From: Chara braunii
Taxonomy: Eukaryota; Streptophyta; Charophyceae; Charales; Characeae
Reading direction: 5' to 3'
Assembly: GCA_003427395.1 (NCBI GenBank)
Contig: BFEA01000168.1
Coordinates: 32,006 to 96,005 of the forward strand
DNA: 64,000 bases
Position 1 is the stretch's first letter, and every line of letters starts with the position of its first letter. The translations under genes were made by a program, and so were the position numbers. Shown here piece by piece: positions 44,137-55,461 of the stretch. Under the pieces are notes generated by a model that worked only from the letters and a program-made list of their open reading frames with translations, did no database searches and had not been told where the DNA came from.

Positions 44137-45019
44137 AATATTCTCGGAGGACCTCGAATTTAGGACGGCGGGAGAGAAACGGTTTTCACCTCTTTGCAGT
44201 AGCAGACGCAGATCCCAGGGTTCGATCCCTAGACCTTGCCCAACCTATGTACAGTACCTGTGTAGACCCCGAGAGTTGAACCTGTGATCTGTGTATTCGT
44301 AAACGGTTGATAGGCTGTCATAGGTCCGTAGGTAGCAGGGGTTCGATCTGTAGGTCTGTCGAATAGAAGTCTTAGCGAAATCTAGAAGTCCTAGCCGTAG
44401 CCTTCTAGAAGGTCGGCAAGTGGGCAAGTGGTGAGTCAAGTGGTGGACTAAACTGCAGTGCGATTGTAGTACGACAGTGGTAGGTTGGCAGTGAGTCCCC
44501 ACTCAGTCAGAGGTAAGGTCCAGTCAATCCCAGTCCGGTCTAGCAAGTACCACAAGGGACTGTGAGCACCATGGGCCGATGGCAAAGGGCAGACCAACGA
44601 GTTTCAAAAGTATAAATCAAGAGGCAACGCCCAACCATTCATTCATTTCTGCGTGAGCCATGCGGAAGCGCTGCCACAACGACTTGTGCAAGGAGGTCTG
44701 CAGTGAGCCCGAAGCTGAAGTGGGCAAGAGAGGAGCGTAGCATAGCGATAGGGTAGATGCGGCCATAGCCGCCATAGCTAGAGTTAGTGTGTAGCGAGTG
44801 TGTGTGTGTGTGAGTTCAGAGATTCGCGTGTGGGATATCCAGGTGATCCGGTGTATGTGAACAGTGAGTTGTTTGGGCGCTGAGTCGCCATAGCCAGTTG
44901 AAAGTGAACTCGTATCTGGATGCCATATCTCTGAGTTTTGAGTGGGCACATGTTACCAGTTTGCTGCGCTACTGTTTACATGCATGAAAAGTGTGGATGA
45001 GAACGAGTCTGATTGCAGT
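44137..45019 (+). mobile_element. Probable 3' LTR start and promoter of the chromovirus
   Basis: Non-coding sequence directly after pol. CAAAAGTATAAATCAAGAGG (TATA at 44,611-44,617) followed about 25-30 bp later by CAACCATTCATTCATT fits an LTR promoter. A start such as TGTGTAGACCCCGAGAG (about 44,260) is possible, but no partner LTR is visible upstream of pol, so the borders are not fixed. Array 2 of the 72-bp repeat follows. Confidence 0.45.
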
Positions 45020-45455
45020 GGTCTCTCCAGCAGGAAAGCAGATACCGCCCGCAACGGAGCGCTGCTACCAATCAACAACGAATGTGGCTATAGTCTCACC
45101 GGCAGGAAAGCGGATGCCACCCGCAGCAGAGAGCCAGTCCCAATCAACAGCGAATGTGGCTATGGTCTCTCCAGCAGGAAAGCAGGTACCGCCCGCAACA
45201 GAGCGCTAGTACCAATCAAAGCGAATGTGGCTATAGTCTCACCGGCAGGAAAGTGGATGCCACCCGCAGCAGAGAGCAAGTCCCAATCAACAACGAATGT
45301 GGCTATGGTCTCTCCAGCAGGAAAGCAGATACCACCCGCAACGGGGCACTAGTACCAATCAACAGCGAATGTGGCTATAGTCTCACCGGCAGGAAAGCAG
45401 ATACCGCCCGCAACGGAGCGCCAATACCAATCAACAGCGAATGTGGCTATCTTCG
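45020..45455 (+). repeat. 72-bp tandem repeat, array 2, with 144-bp higher-order period
   Basis: Six units alternate between two types. Type A: TCCAGCAGGAAAGCAG...GCAACGGAGCGCTAGTACC. Type B: ACCGGCAGGAAAGCGG...GCAGCAGAGAGCCAGTCCC. The order is A-B-A-B-A-hybrid, each unit ending CAATCAACARCGAATGTGGC. One unit is shortened by a few bases (about 45,220), shifting the frame. The repeat is shared with array 1 (37,660-37,975). Confidence 0.88.
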
Positions 45456-47780
45456 CAATCAGCAATAATGGCTCCTCACTTTGCCCGCAATTTCCCTCAT
45501 CTCATCATTAGCGGAGTGGCTCGGTTGGCAGCCAGCGACAATGGTCGCTCACTTCACGGCCAACGATAACAGCTGTTCACTTCGCCCGAGCATGATCACA
45601 TGTGGAAGCAAAGCGGGGAGATCCAGTCTTCCTGTGCAAACCTGTCCGAGGGCTCATCCATCTCTTTGTGACTTAATTCCTCCTGCACGAGAGAGGCGCG
45701 GCTTCGTCCGCTACCGTAACCGAGCGCTGATCCGTCGGCTGCGTACACCTAGCATGCATTCTTGCGACAGTCCCCTCTTTTCCTCTTTTTCCTGTCCATC
45801 GCTCATCTCCCCTGTTTACTCTCCATCGTGTGCCCAACTGGCTACCTCGAGAGTTAACCGAACAGGTGGCGCGGCGTACACCTGGCGCGCTGCCTAGCTC
45901 GCCTCCCTGAACCCAGTCCAAAATTCTCCCCTCCTTACTCTAGCCTGCCTCCTTTGTATACGACTTGGTTCATCTCCGTCCACAGTCCCTCGGGACCCTG
46001 TCTCATCGAACTCCAGGCCCAAAATGCTCGGCCACAGCGGCCAAGTCAAGACGGGTTCACAGTTGGGTGCTAGGGCCTCAGTCAAGGGACCGAGTCTCAA
46101 TCTGCAGTCAAGGGCCCACCGACTAGAGCCGGAAAACATAACCTCAGCTAGCACCAAAGAAATATAGGAAAATGCCAGGCCTCAATCATTCTGCGCACAC
46201 AGGCCGCCCGCCCTCAACATCAGTAACGAACCAGTGACCGGACCATAATGACTGAAAGAACAGCTGGAACGTGCCGCAGTGTTTCGAGAACAAGCCCGAT
46301 ACCATGCCAAGGGCGATATCATTGAGCTGGAGTGAGTTCTGTCAGCGCTAAAATAACAAAGCCAGACTCCAACATGTTGTCCCAGTATTATGCCATTGCT
46401 GAACCGGTTGCCGTGTCAATCCGAACCAGTAACTTTCTCAAAGCGTTGGAGCGTAGTAGCCCGTACCAATGCTGTGACAGTAGTCATACCATTACCGTGT
46501 CGGACCAGTGTACCGTGGTTTCATTTCGCCGGAGTTCCGGCTCGTTTCGATCCAGCGGCAGCACCGAACCAACAAAGAACACCGCACCATACCGCAAATG
46601 AACCATGTTATCACCAAACAAGCGACTGCGCCGTGCTGATTCCGAACCTGAATAGCAGCCCGTCACGTTACCATACCAGCTCGATGCTGCATACCGCACC
46701 ATGCAGATGTGCCGCGATAGTATGAACCTGTTCCGAACCAGAATGTAGAAACGGAGTAGCGGCCACACCGACGCGATGAAACCGAGCGGCGCAATCAAGG
46801 TAACATGGCGGTAACACCACGCCATCGATCCAACCCGCACTCATAACACAGGCTGCGGCGAGGCTAGAAATCAGGGAAATCAGATAGGTTGCGTAGGGGA
46901 TAGCAATTGTCGGAAAATAGTGAGAATTATTAGAATCGATTTAAATAAATAGTTTGGGGCTAAGTCCCATCGCGAATAACTCAAATAAAATTTAATCAAA
47001 TATTAAATATTCAATGGTTTTCTTTTCTTTTATTATTTTTAATTCTTTTTCTCGCTTCTTAATTATATTATTGGAAATAAGAAAAATGAAGGGCAATTTT
47101 TTCAGAAATAAATTCCGATGGAATTTAATTAAATAGCAAATATTTCGTTATTCTCTCCTCTCTTATTATTTTTAAGCCTCTTTATCAGTTTTACTTTTGA
47201 TATTAAAATTAATAAAAACTGAGGGTTCAATTCCTCGTCAATTGTCGAGTGTGAAAGCGATGCGCCGAGGCCTACCACCATGCCTCCGTACCGCGGCCGA
47301 CCGCTTCGGGAATAGCCTCGGAACGGACGAAAAATGACAGGCGCTGGCCGCGGCAGGCGCAATCGTTCCTCACGTTCATTTCAAGGGTCAATTTTAATAT
47401 TTGTCATAAAGAATATTAGGGGTCTCTCCCCGACCCCTAATTTCTCCCGACGGTTCGAACGAAAGTCCCGGTCAATCCTTCTCCAGGTAGACAATCTAAG
47501 GGTTGATCCATCGGATCTCGGGTGGCCGACTAACCTTCGGCCGCCCGACACATCACCTATACTTTTTGTCGAGGATTGGGATGCATGGTGGACTCAGACC
47601 CTTATCTCTCCCAATCTTGTAGCACAGTACTATAAGAGGCTTGGAGTGTAAGGTTACGTTGTGATAGGCAACGACGTTGAGGAAGACGATTGGGAGGCAG
47701 ATTGGGTCGACGACGACGAGGAGGGTTCCAAAATGGAAGCCGATTACGACAACAAGGTAGAGGAGATAGACGTCGAGATG
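45456..47780. other. Interval without a recognised gene
   Basis: No domain is seen on either strand. 46,900-47,230 is strongly AT-rich. An acidic plus-strand frame (EDDWEADWVDDDEEGSKMEA, about 47,670-47,740, preceded by LFVEDWDAWWTQ at about 47,560) could be a decayed coding fragment but matches nothing I know. Confidence 0.4.
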
Positions 47781-47789
47781 ATTCACTAT

Positions 47790-47905
47790 CCCGTAATGTA
47801 GTGGTCGCTTAACCCTCTTGACGTATTCATCGACTCTCATATCTCTATTATCTACCAGTTTGCTTACTACCGATTCTTCCAATGCACTTTCATCCCAAGA
47901 TGCAA
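47790..47905 (-). pseudogene. Possible protease-region remnant of a gypsy element
   Basis: The minus strand encodes SWDESALEESVVSKLVDNRD followed by MRVDEYVKRVK. This resembles [20 protein letters not shown] at the equivalent place after the protease active site in the pol at 38,130. It lies downstream (on minus) of the zinc-knuckle fragments at 48.1-48.4 kb, in the order expected for gag-pro. The match is short and the active site is not visible. Confidence 0.35.
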
Positions 47906-48020
47906 AATTTTCAAACGTTTTCTTGTGATATAACTACTCGTTAAACCACATAGTCCACTTACGCGCCTACTCTCGTTCTACTAACCTCTACATTTGCTAA
48001 AGTTAGCTTCCCTTCTGGTG

Positions 48021-48468
48021 TTTTTTCCTTTTCAGCCCAAGCTTGGCGGCGAGTGATCAGCTCGTTGTAGACGCTTGCAAGGGACCTACCTACAGAGAGC
48101 TTATCACATGCAGTCTCTGGCGGCTGCCTAACTTCTAGGTAGAAGGGAATACTGTGCTTGGGGTCCCACATTTGATGCAAAGGCCCTCATTGCTTCTCTT
48201 GCGCCAAAGGGCCGCAGGATTTGATTTGAGGCTGCATTCACTCATTTTTTCCTTTTCAGCCCAAGCTTGGTGGCGACTGATCACCTCGTTGTCGACGCTT
48301 GCAAGGGACCTACCTAGAGAGAGCTTAACACAAGCAGTCTTTGGCGGCTGCCTAACTTCTGGCAGAAGGGAGTAATGTGGTTGGGGTCCCCACATTTGAT
48401 GCAAAGGCCCTCATTGCTTCTCTTGCGCCAAAGGGCCGCAAGATTCGGTTTGAGGCAGCATTCATTTA
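48021..48468 (-). pseudogene. Duplicated gag zinc-knuckle fragment (224-bp tandem duplication)
   Basis: Two 224-bp units begin at 48,021 and 48,245 (TTTTTTCCTTTTCAGCCCAA). The minus strand of the right unit (about 48,410-48,365) encodes RKRSNEGLCIKCGDPNHITP then FCQ, a CCHC knuckle with C-x2-C-x4-H-x4-C spacing. The left unit has lost one G and reads CIKCGTPSTV before a stop, so the knuckle is broken. Another frame reads GRSLASVDNEVISRHQAWAE. Both belong to a retroelement gag on the minus strand. Confidence 0.7.
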
Positions 48469-49944
48469 TTAATTTATTTATTTATTTATTTATTCATCGA
48501 TTTGAGGCCCCACGTTTTTGGCCTGGACGGATGTAGGCAGGCCCTGTTGGGCTAGGTCCGTCTTTGTCCGATAGCGGACACTCCCTGCTGCATCAGTAGG
48601 GAGGGCCTGGATGTCCGGTAGGGACCCAGGCAGGCCATTTCTAGGCCTAGGACCAGAGGCACAAGGAGGCACCCGCGAGGCCCAGCGCTATAGCGCGGCC
48701 ATGCCAACACAGACGTACAGTTCGAGTAGCTCACTCGAACAGTAATGGCTGTTCCCAAACTCATTGACAAAAAGATACATAGAGATCATATAAAAATACA
48801 TAGAAATCATATATAGCAAAACTATGCAAAATACAAACACTTGGGGTTCGGAGGCCGGTCCAAGCCCAAGGCCGGACCTTTAAACCGGAAGCGCCATTTG
48901 CACGCCCACCGGTTGGCCTTTAGGCCACATGTTAGGACCAGACCAGACGGGCAGGCCCAAACGACGTTACCGTTGGGCCTGGCGGCGCTCTTGAGGCTGC
49001 CCCCCGCCAGTCTGATCTGAATCGTCACTTTTGACGATTCAGATCACGGCTCCGCATAGAGGCCGGCCTTTCCACACCGGTATTTTGGTACCGGGAGGCC
49101 GCCCGTTCGACATTCTGGAGCAGCAGCCCTTGGAGGAACGCTGCGCTATTTTGTTTAGAGCGCAACGCTACTGCAGTAGCGCGAGGTTAGCGCTAGACTG
49201 CAATTCGGGATAGAGAGCAGCGAGAGACTTACCGGGAAACTTACCTGTGGCGCCATAGCTTCCGTGGACTTCGACTGCAGAAGGCTTAAGGCACCACCTT
49301 GCACCTTGCAGGTAGGGTTTCGGACCAGGAAAGGGTAACGAGGACACTCCTCCTCCCTACCTCACCATCTCTCCCTCCTCCTTTGCTATCTCCTCCTCTT
49401 CTTCTTCTCCTTCTGACTTCTTCTTCTTCTTCTTCAGATTGGAGACTTGATACGAGTTGGACAAAGATCAGTGTTGGACTTCGGTGGTAAGAGGCTGTGA
49501 TACTTACCGGATTCAAGACTTGGAGATTGTTGGGATTGATACCCGGCGGCATCACAGATTGGACACCGGTTACATTAGGACTTTGTACCTCCGACATTGG
49601 TGACTTATTGTCCACGACATTTTGACCTTGTTCGATGACATTTTGGGCTACCATATCGGTGACCTACTGGATTCTATCTCGGTAACATGTGGTGCTGCCT
49701 ACATCTCCCACCTCCTTCGTCTCTCCTCCCACCTTTCATCTGTGCATGGTTGTACGGGGCCTGAGCATCGTCTATGATTGGCTCAGACCCCACTATCTCA
49801 CGATTGTTTGTGTGTTGAGTGATATCTGCGCGAGTTCAGTCTATGTGAGTCAGTCCATTTATCAGACTTCCGCTGCATACATGCTCATCCTATATTGGTT
49901 GATCTTTGGTTCTGCCCATACTTGTTGAAGTATTCACGAGTATG
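48469..49944. other. Interval with probable LTR sequence, no gene
   Basis: It contains an ATTTATT tract (48,465-48,495), a perfect 15-bp hairpin (49,013-49,046), a pyrimidine-rich CTTCTTCTTCTTCTTCAG tract (about 49,418-49,438) and phrases such as GGTGAC[TC]TA[TC]TG repeated between 49,590 and 49,690. The right part is probably the LTR that ends at 49,949. I could not place its start. Confidence 0.45.
49013..49046. repeat. Perfect 15-bp inverted repeat
   Basis: TGATCTGAATCGTCA (49,013-49,027) and TGACGATTCAGATCA (49,032-49,046) are separated by CTTT. There is no T-run after it and no gene in phase, so it is not an obvious terminator. Confidence 0.85.
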
Positions 49945-49965
49945 CAACAATTTTGGTATCGAAGC
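49945..49965 (+). promoter_or_regulatory. LTR end and candidate primer-binding site
   Basis: CAACA (49,945-49,949) is followed four bases later by TGGTATCGAAGC (49,954-49,965), close to TGGTATCAGAGC, the initiator-Met tRNA primer-binding site known in plant LTR elements. A gag-like frame follows about 1 kb downstream. This marks a second, different retroelement family from the giant-LTR family. Confidence 0.5.
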
Positions 49966-50079
49966 AGACCAATCAATGGATCTGCTCACAAGGTACTTCT
50001 GATTAGGGAATAGATTGCTTATTAGGTTTTCCAAATCAGTTCTACATTACTATCGAGATTTAAAGTTCCATTGTTTTTT

Positions 50080-50335
50080 TCTTTCGGTATTCTGTTTTAA
50101 CTCGGCATTCCGTTTCAATTCGGTATTCTGATTTTCAATTCTGGATTCTGTTTTAATTCGGTAGTCTTTTTAATTCGGTATTCCGTTAAGTGATATTCTG
50201 CTTAATTCGATATACTGTTTTAATTCAGTTTTCTGATTTCAATTCGGCATTCTGTTTTAATTCAGCATTCTGTTTTAATCCGGTATTCTATTTTACGTGG
50301 CATTCTGTTTTATTTCGGTATTGGAATTAGGGTTG
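50080..50335 (+). repeat. Degenerate (TTCGGTATTCTGTTTTAA)n array
   Basis: About 13 imperfect copies of TTCGGYATTCYGTTTTAA with a period of roughly 17-22 bp. It sits in the leader between the primer-binding site and the gag fragment. No coding content. Confidence 0.75.
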
Positions 50336-50877
50336 CGATAAAATTTCGATTTTTCGTTCAAATTGAAAAATTCGCATGTTTTTGGAACCGTGAACCAGAA
50401 ATTCCGCAAAATCGCGGAAAATTAGGGTTGAAATCCGAAATTTTCGCGAATTTTTTTTTCTTTTCCTAATTGTAAATTTTCGAATACGGACTTTCGGCCT
50501 TCTGAAAAATCGGACCTGTTAGGTTGAAATTCCCAAAATTTCACGTTTTTTGAAATTTTGAGTGTTTTTCTTTCTAACTACCGAAAAATTTTCAGTATCA
50601 GCCTGTTTCGAATCGTTACCTCAGAACTGCAACTTCCGGGTAGTTCACTAACAAATGGTGAACTCTCGGAGCATAGGTGATCTCAACGGATACCTAATCT
50701 TTCCACAATTTAAAATTCGTTATTTATCACTATTGCAATTACTTGATTATTATTAAGAGATTATTAATTCGTTACTAATCATTAATTAAAATTTATTGAT
50801 TATTAATTCGTTATTATTTCTTATTTTAAATTTTAAAATTATTTTTGAAGGAAAGTTCAACTTTTTCTTTTGATTAG

Positions 50878-51829
50878 GTGTCTAGTCCACATTGGGACAG
50901 GAGATTGTTTGTGAAATGTTTGATCTGTTCTACCCCTGTTCCCACCCTCCCTACCCTCCCCGTAATCTGTGATCACCGGACTTCTCAAGTACCACATCAA
51001 CTCAGGCTGATGTCGATGGAACAAGACACTGAGGCACTGCCACGACGTAGTGCCAGGTTCGCAGTTCGCAGCCACTCTGTGGTACCTCCACGAACTAAGT
51101 ATCAGCAACAACGACTCAACAGGCGAACAACTCCAGCGACATTGAGTACAGCAACTGCAGTACCAGTTACCACCGGGGCTCTTCCCGCATGTCCGATCCA
51201 AAGGGACCTCGAGCCGTTGTCAGATTACCTTCAGCGGTTACAGGCATTTACGGATGTCCTCGCTACCGCTAGGCACAGCAGGAGGCAACAGAGGCGGAAC
51301 GTCAACGGCTGGCCAATGAGGCGGCAACCCAAGCTCAGCGGACTGCTGAGGCTGACGCAACGGCTCGAGACAGACGGAATGCCGCCAGCACTGAGTCCCT
51401 GATTCAAAATGAGAATGAGTGGGCAACGCTACTCCAAGACATGATCTTTGTGCCTACGGAAGCACAGGCGGATCCGACACCGGTGGAGGCAGAAAGGAGT
51501 AACCTGGCTAACTTGATGCTGAGCATGATGAGGGGAGTAATGTGGAATAACACAATGCTGCAGGTACACCTGCTCACGGACCGACAGCACAGACAGAAGC
51601 AGCAACAAGATACTGCCACTTTAACAAATGTCATCCGCGTCACAGCAACACAACAGCAGCAACAGCATCAACTGTTGAACTCCACTCTCACGCGCATCAA
51701 CAGCATCAAGGCTCAGGCCTCAGCAGCGCCAGGCTGCACGACAGACACGGCGAAGCAGCTCGGGGAGCGCATCGACCATGTCGTCACTATTATCGACGAA
51801 CTAGGTGATTTCACTAGTCCTGTGTAGGG
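50878..51829 (+). pseudogene. Gag N-terminal fragment with coiled coil
   Basis: A likely start at 51,010 (MSMEQDTEALPRRSARF) leads to LSDYLQRLQAFTDVLATARH, then after a one-base shift near 51,268 to TEAERQRLANEAATQAQR and ARDRRNAASTESLIQNENEW. The frame continues through MIFVPTEAQADPTPVEAERS, a Gln-rich helix (QQQQHQLLNSTLTRINSIKA) and AKQLGERIDHVVTIIDELGD to a TAG at 51,829. Ala/Arg/Glu heptads indicate a coiled coil; together with the upstream primer-binding site this fits the N-terminal part of a Ty3 Gag. Capsid, knuckle and pol are absent: unrelated sequence follows and LTR copy 3 starts at 52,172. Confidence 0.65.
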
Positions 51830-52171
51830 GTCGAACCCTGTAGGACTTTCGAGCCTAAGTCGACCCCGCTGCGGGTCCCAGTTGTCTCGACCCGTCCACG
51901 CTCATGCTCGGGGCGCGGGTCATTCGTCCGAGGGGCACCCCCACCTAGTGCTTTGAGATGGATGGGATGGGCCTTTTGCGAGAGGGTTTTACATTGGGGG
52001 ATGTAGCTCCGTTGTCACGTCAAGATGGTAGCTCTTTGATTACTCGTGGCGTTTTCTTGATTCAATTAAGTCTGACCAAGCAATTGCTCTTTCCAATACA
52101 CAAGCAGTCCAGAGAATTTATTGAAGATTTGTCTTCTTATCAGGCGTAGACCAAGTGTCATCCATTGGACC

Positions 52172-54359
52172 ACGCATCTGTTACTACTTAGTACGAGTTT
52201 CAGTTGACAGGTAGTTGCTTTAGGTTGCTGGCCACGTGCTGGAGCGATAAGAGTTAGATCAATTTCTGCATTTTCTAAGCTAAGTTTATTTTACTTAGAT
52301 TAATTCTCGCATTTTCTGGGATTTTTTGCTATACTTGACTTTGTATAAATTTTGGTAAGGTACTTTCTTTACGGGAAGCGCTGCCGAAATTTCTGCAAAT
52401 CCAAGGAATAAGTCAAATTTTGATTTTGCAGAGTTCAACTTGTCTAAAGTTCATATATGACTTAGTAAAAATCTGAAAAGTCTCATTTTCTAAAGGGAAT
52501 GCTGCCCAATTTTTTGCTAATTCAGGGAGTTGGTCAAAATTGAACTTTGAAAAATTGAAGACTATTTTTGTTTTCTTATTTAGGCTGATATAAATTTTCC
52601 AAAGACACTTTTCCTACGGGAAGCGCTGCCGAAATTTTCTTAATTTAGCGGAAATAGAGTATATCTTGACAGGTGACGATTTTGACGATCCGCCCTAAAT
52701 AGGAAAGATTCTGCCATTAGTCTACCTTTGCTTTGGGCACTGGCTTAGAGGTAGGCTTAGACTTAGTTGGCAGATTTGCATGAGAATGTGCTATGGAGGT
52801 TCATCCCCCATATGCTGATGGTTTAGTTTGGGCATTGACCTGTCTTATGGTACAAACCTTTCTTGGATATTCGATTCAGGACTTGGACTAGTTTCAGCTT
52901 GATCCTACAAGGATCATCTTCTGTTATCACTGATAGCATGTCGGTTGCCGATTCGTCGGTTTACGATTCAACTCCAATTCACTCCTGTCACTCAACCTAA
53001 AAGCTTTAGCCTTGTGATTGAATTATTTTGTTGTGTTTTCACCCGGACTTTATTGAATGGTCATCCAACAAAAGTACTGAGTGTTTATTTAAGAGTTGCA
53101 CGAGTGAGGCTTGTATGGCTAAAGCGAGGGGTATGTGTGCAAGGAATGGTTGAAGTTGACCCCGTGTAGTGCGTGTACTTCTGGATGAATCTTTGATGTG
53201 ATTGCAGGTGCGTTTGCGATTACATACATATATGGTTGAGAGGAACCCCATTGTGACTGTGAGAAGTGATCGTCCTATATAATTAACCCTCATATATTTA
53301 CGAGTACCCTGAGTATTTGAGAGACCTACTGTATTTGGGCATAAAGGTTAACTGGATTATGGCTTGAGAGAAAAGGGAGACCCTCTGTTATTTTTTGCTT
53401 TTGGAAATTTTATAGTTGGACATTGTAGTCCATGGCAGCCGTCAAACTCAAACCCCCTGGCTTTCATCCGGACCCGGAGTGAGACTCATCTCCAGGGCAG
53501 TAAGAAGCGACTGCCACCATAGGCATGGACCTGTGTACCACCCACTCTGCACAGGAAGCAGAAAAGGGTGTGTAATACTCAACCGCGCATGGCGGTTGTC
53601 CAGCGTCGAGAGATTAACCCTGAAGGCGCGTGTCAGCCGACACTTGAGTGTCGAACGCGACTCTCGTGATTAACGAGGACCGCGTGAGTATGGATACTAC
53701 AAAGTATGCCATCATTGCGATTGCTTGCGCACGTTTGCATTGCGAGTCGATATGAGATAGCCTTGCGTCCGTGCGGTTTTATATCAAATCTCGCGCGCGA
53801 CGCCTATCCGATTTCCACATCGGAGAGTTATGGGATGACTACTGAAGGAACTAGGAGTGTTGTCGCGTTGCTCGGTGTGTGTGTGTGTGTTTTATTTTTT
53901 TTATGTTCGTAAAGTGGCGTGCGCGTGGTGTGTGGGATGCGTCCTAGTCGACCGACGACGAGCCGCGCTTGGGACTTCTTTGAGATGTAAGTTCGCGTGC
54001 GGGCCCGACAGGCGTACTACCGCACGTACCCCCTATGCTACAGCGAACGAGAAACGCCCTCGGCTGGTCCGCCTCTACGATTGCAACCGAGTAGCTTTCG
54101 TACTGTGGACTGGTAGCTCGACGGGGATACACCCACCGAAGGGAGGTGACAACTCCGGTAAGGTGGAGGTAAGTTGTGCCTCGTGTAGGCCCTATCCTGT
54201 CGTAGGGGCTCGCGAGAGGTATGGCTGGCGCACTCGACCGGAACGGCTTGCGGAAGCTCCCTGTATACTTGCGACGAAGGGCTTAAAACTAACTCCTGCG
54301 TGATGTGGCCGGGAAGGTCCCGCGCTGCCTCGTGCGGTGCCGGACCGATGCGCTCGACA
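52172..54359 (+). mobile_element. Giant LTR, copy 3 (3' 2.2 kb of a 5' LTR)
   Basis: It begins inside the family LTR (TTACTACTTAGTACGAGTTT equals about 17,090 in copy 2) and runs to CTCGACA at 54,359. It contains hairpin array 2 units at about 52,340, 52,470 and 52,590 with GGGAAGCGCTGCCGAAATTT. Everything upstream, including hairpin array 1 and the TATA box, is missing. A primer-binding site and gag follow, so this is a 5'-truncated element, not a solo LTR. Confidence 0.8.
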
Positions 54360-54361
54360 GG

Positions 54362-54379
54362 TGGCGCCGTTGTCGGGGA
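54362..54379 (+). promoter_or_regulatory. Primer-binding site of giant-LTR element copy 3
   Basis: TGGCGCCGTTGTCGGGGA two bases after the LTR end, a tRNA-Asp-type primer-binding site of plant LTR retrotransposons (from memory of that class). A 26-bp unit beginning GTTGTCGGGGATAACGGTCG (about 54,370) is repeated in tandem, partly duplicating the site. Confidence 0.8.
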
Positions 54380-54594
54380 TAACGGTCGCCTGCCGTTGTC
54401 GGGGATAACGGTCGCCTGCCGTTGTCCCTGGTGGAACGACATCCGGGTATTGGAATGTGAGAAATAGGCAGATTAAGAAGTTTCTCTTGACTTTCATGGT
54501 TAGTCAATTGGTGGTATTGGATAGAGACCGAGTGAGGGGTGATTGTGCAAGCTGGTTCTGTTCGGTGCACTAAGGGTGGCGCGAAAGGGATAAG

Positions 54595-54668
54595 CTTTGA
54601 CTATGCGCCCACGTACGTTGACTATGCGCGCACGTACTTCGACTATGCACTTGCGTACTTTGACTAAT
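54595..54668 (+). repeat. About 25-bp tandem repeat in the leader
   Basis: TTTGACTATGCGCCCACGTACG-like units occur three times. They lie between primer-binding site and gag; no coding significance is seen. Confidence 0.75.
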
Positions 54669-55461
54669 ATGACCTCTTGTAACCCCGATAGTCGAGGGGT
54701 TTGGGCGATAATTTGCATGTCTGATACAACTAAGGTAGGATGAGGCGGTATCAACAAAGCAAAGTGTGGTGGTTGTGGGAGTTGGCCGTGTAAGGTGCCC
54801 ATGATGGCTAAGGGAAGTTACCCGAGCAGTCAAGGGTGCAATATAGCACTTTGGCTTTAGGGTGAGACATGGAATGAATAAAGGAAGCCTACTATGTTAG
54901 AAGTCGTCAAGGGACTTCGAGGAGAGTTAGGCTAGGGATATTGAGAGCCCGTATGAGTATGAATTGGGATCCTTGAATTTGGGTTCTAAGCAGTCGCTCG
55001 AGTTGTAGCCATGTAAGTCTGAGGCCAGTTCCACATGGTATGTTTGAAATTAGGCGTATAAGGCAGTAAAGAAATACAGTGAGCACCGTGGTAAGGCCCC
55101 GATAGGAAGGACTACGGGAAGTAGTAGACTTGCATGACACCTGTTAAAGGAGGGTATCTGATCCTAAAGGCAGTCGGAATAACAGTGAGGGAGCTAACAC
55201 TTGGACTATTCTACTTACCCTTAATCGGGCAATGTGTTGCAATTGATGGTAGACCTTCGCACGAATCATTCCAGGTTTGGACCATCCACTTAGGAAGCTA
55301 AAGACTTAAGACCATTTGTTTGAGGGTGTTACTTTGAGTTATATATTGGACTCATTTATGGATAACAGACCTTGTAAGCCTAATTTATGTGTAATTATGT
55401 GAAGTTATATGTTTAAGTAAATATCCTTTTCAGAAGTATTTCGGAGGCGCATGCTGGACGT

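Noticed and set aside
44212-44232. B-box-like GGTTCGATCCC (possible tRNA or SINE)
   Set aside because: No A box or cloverleaf around it; it lies in LTR sequence.
51995-52030. tRNA-Ala-like start (GGGGGATGTAGCTC)
   Set aside because: Only the first 14 or so bases fit; no D-loop closure, anticodon arm or T-arm follows.
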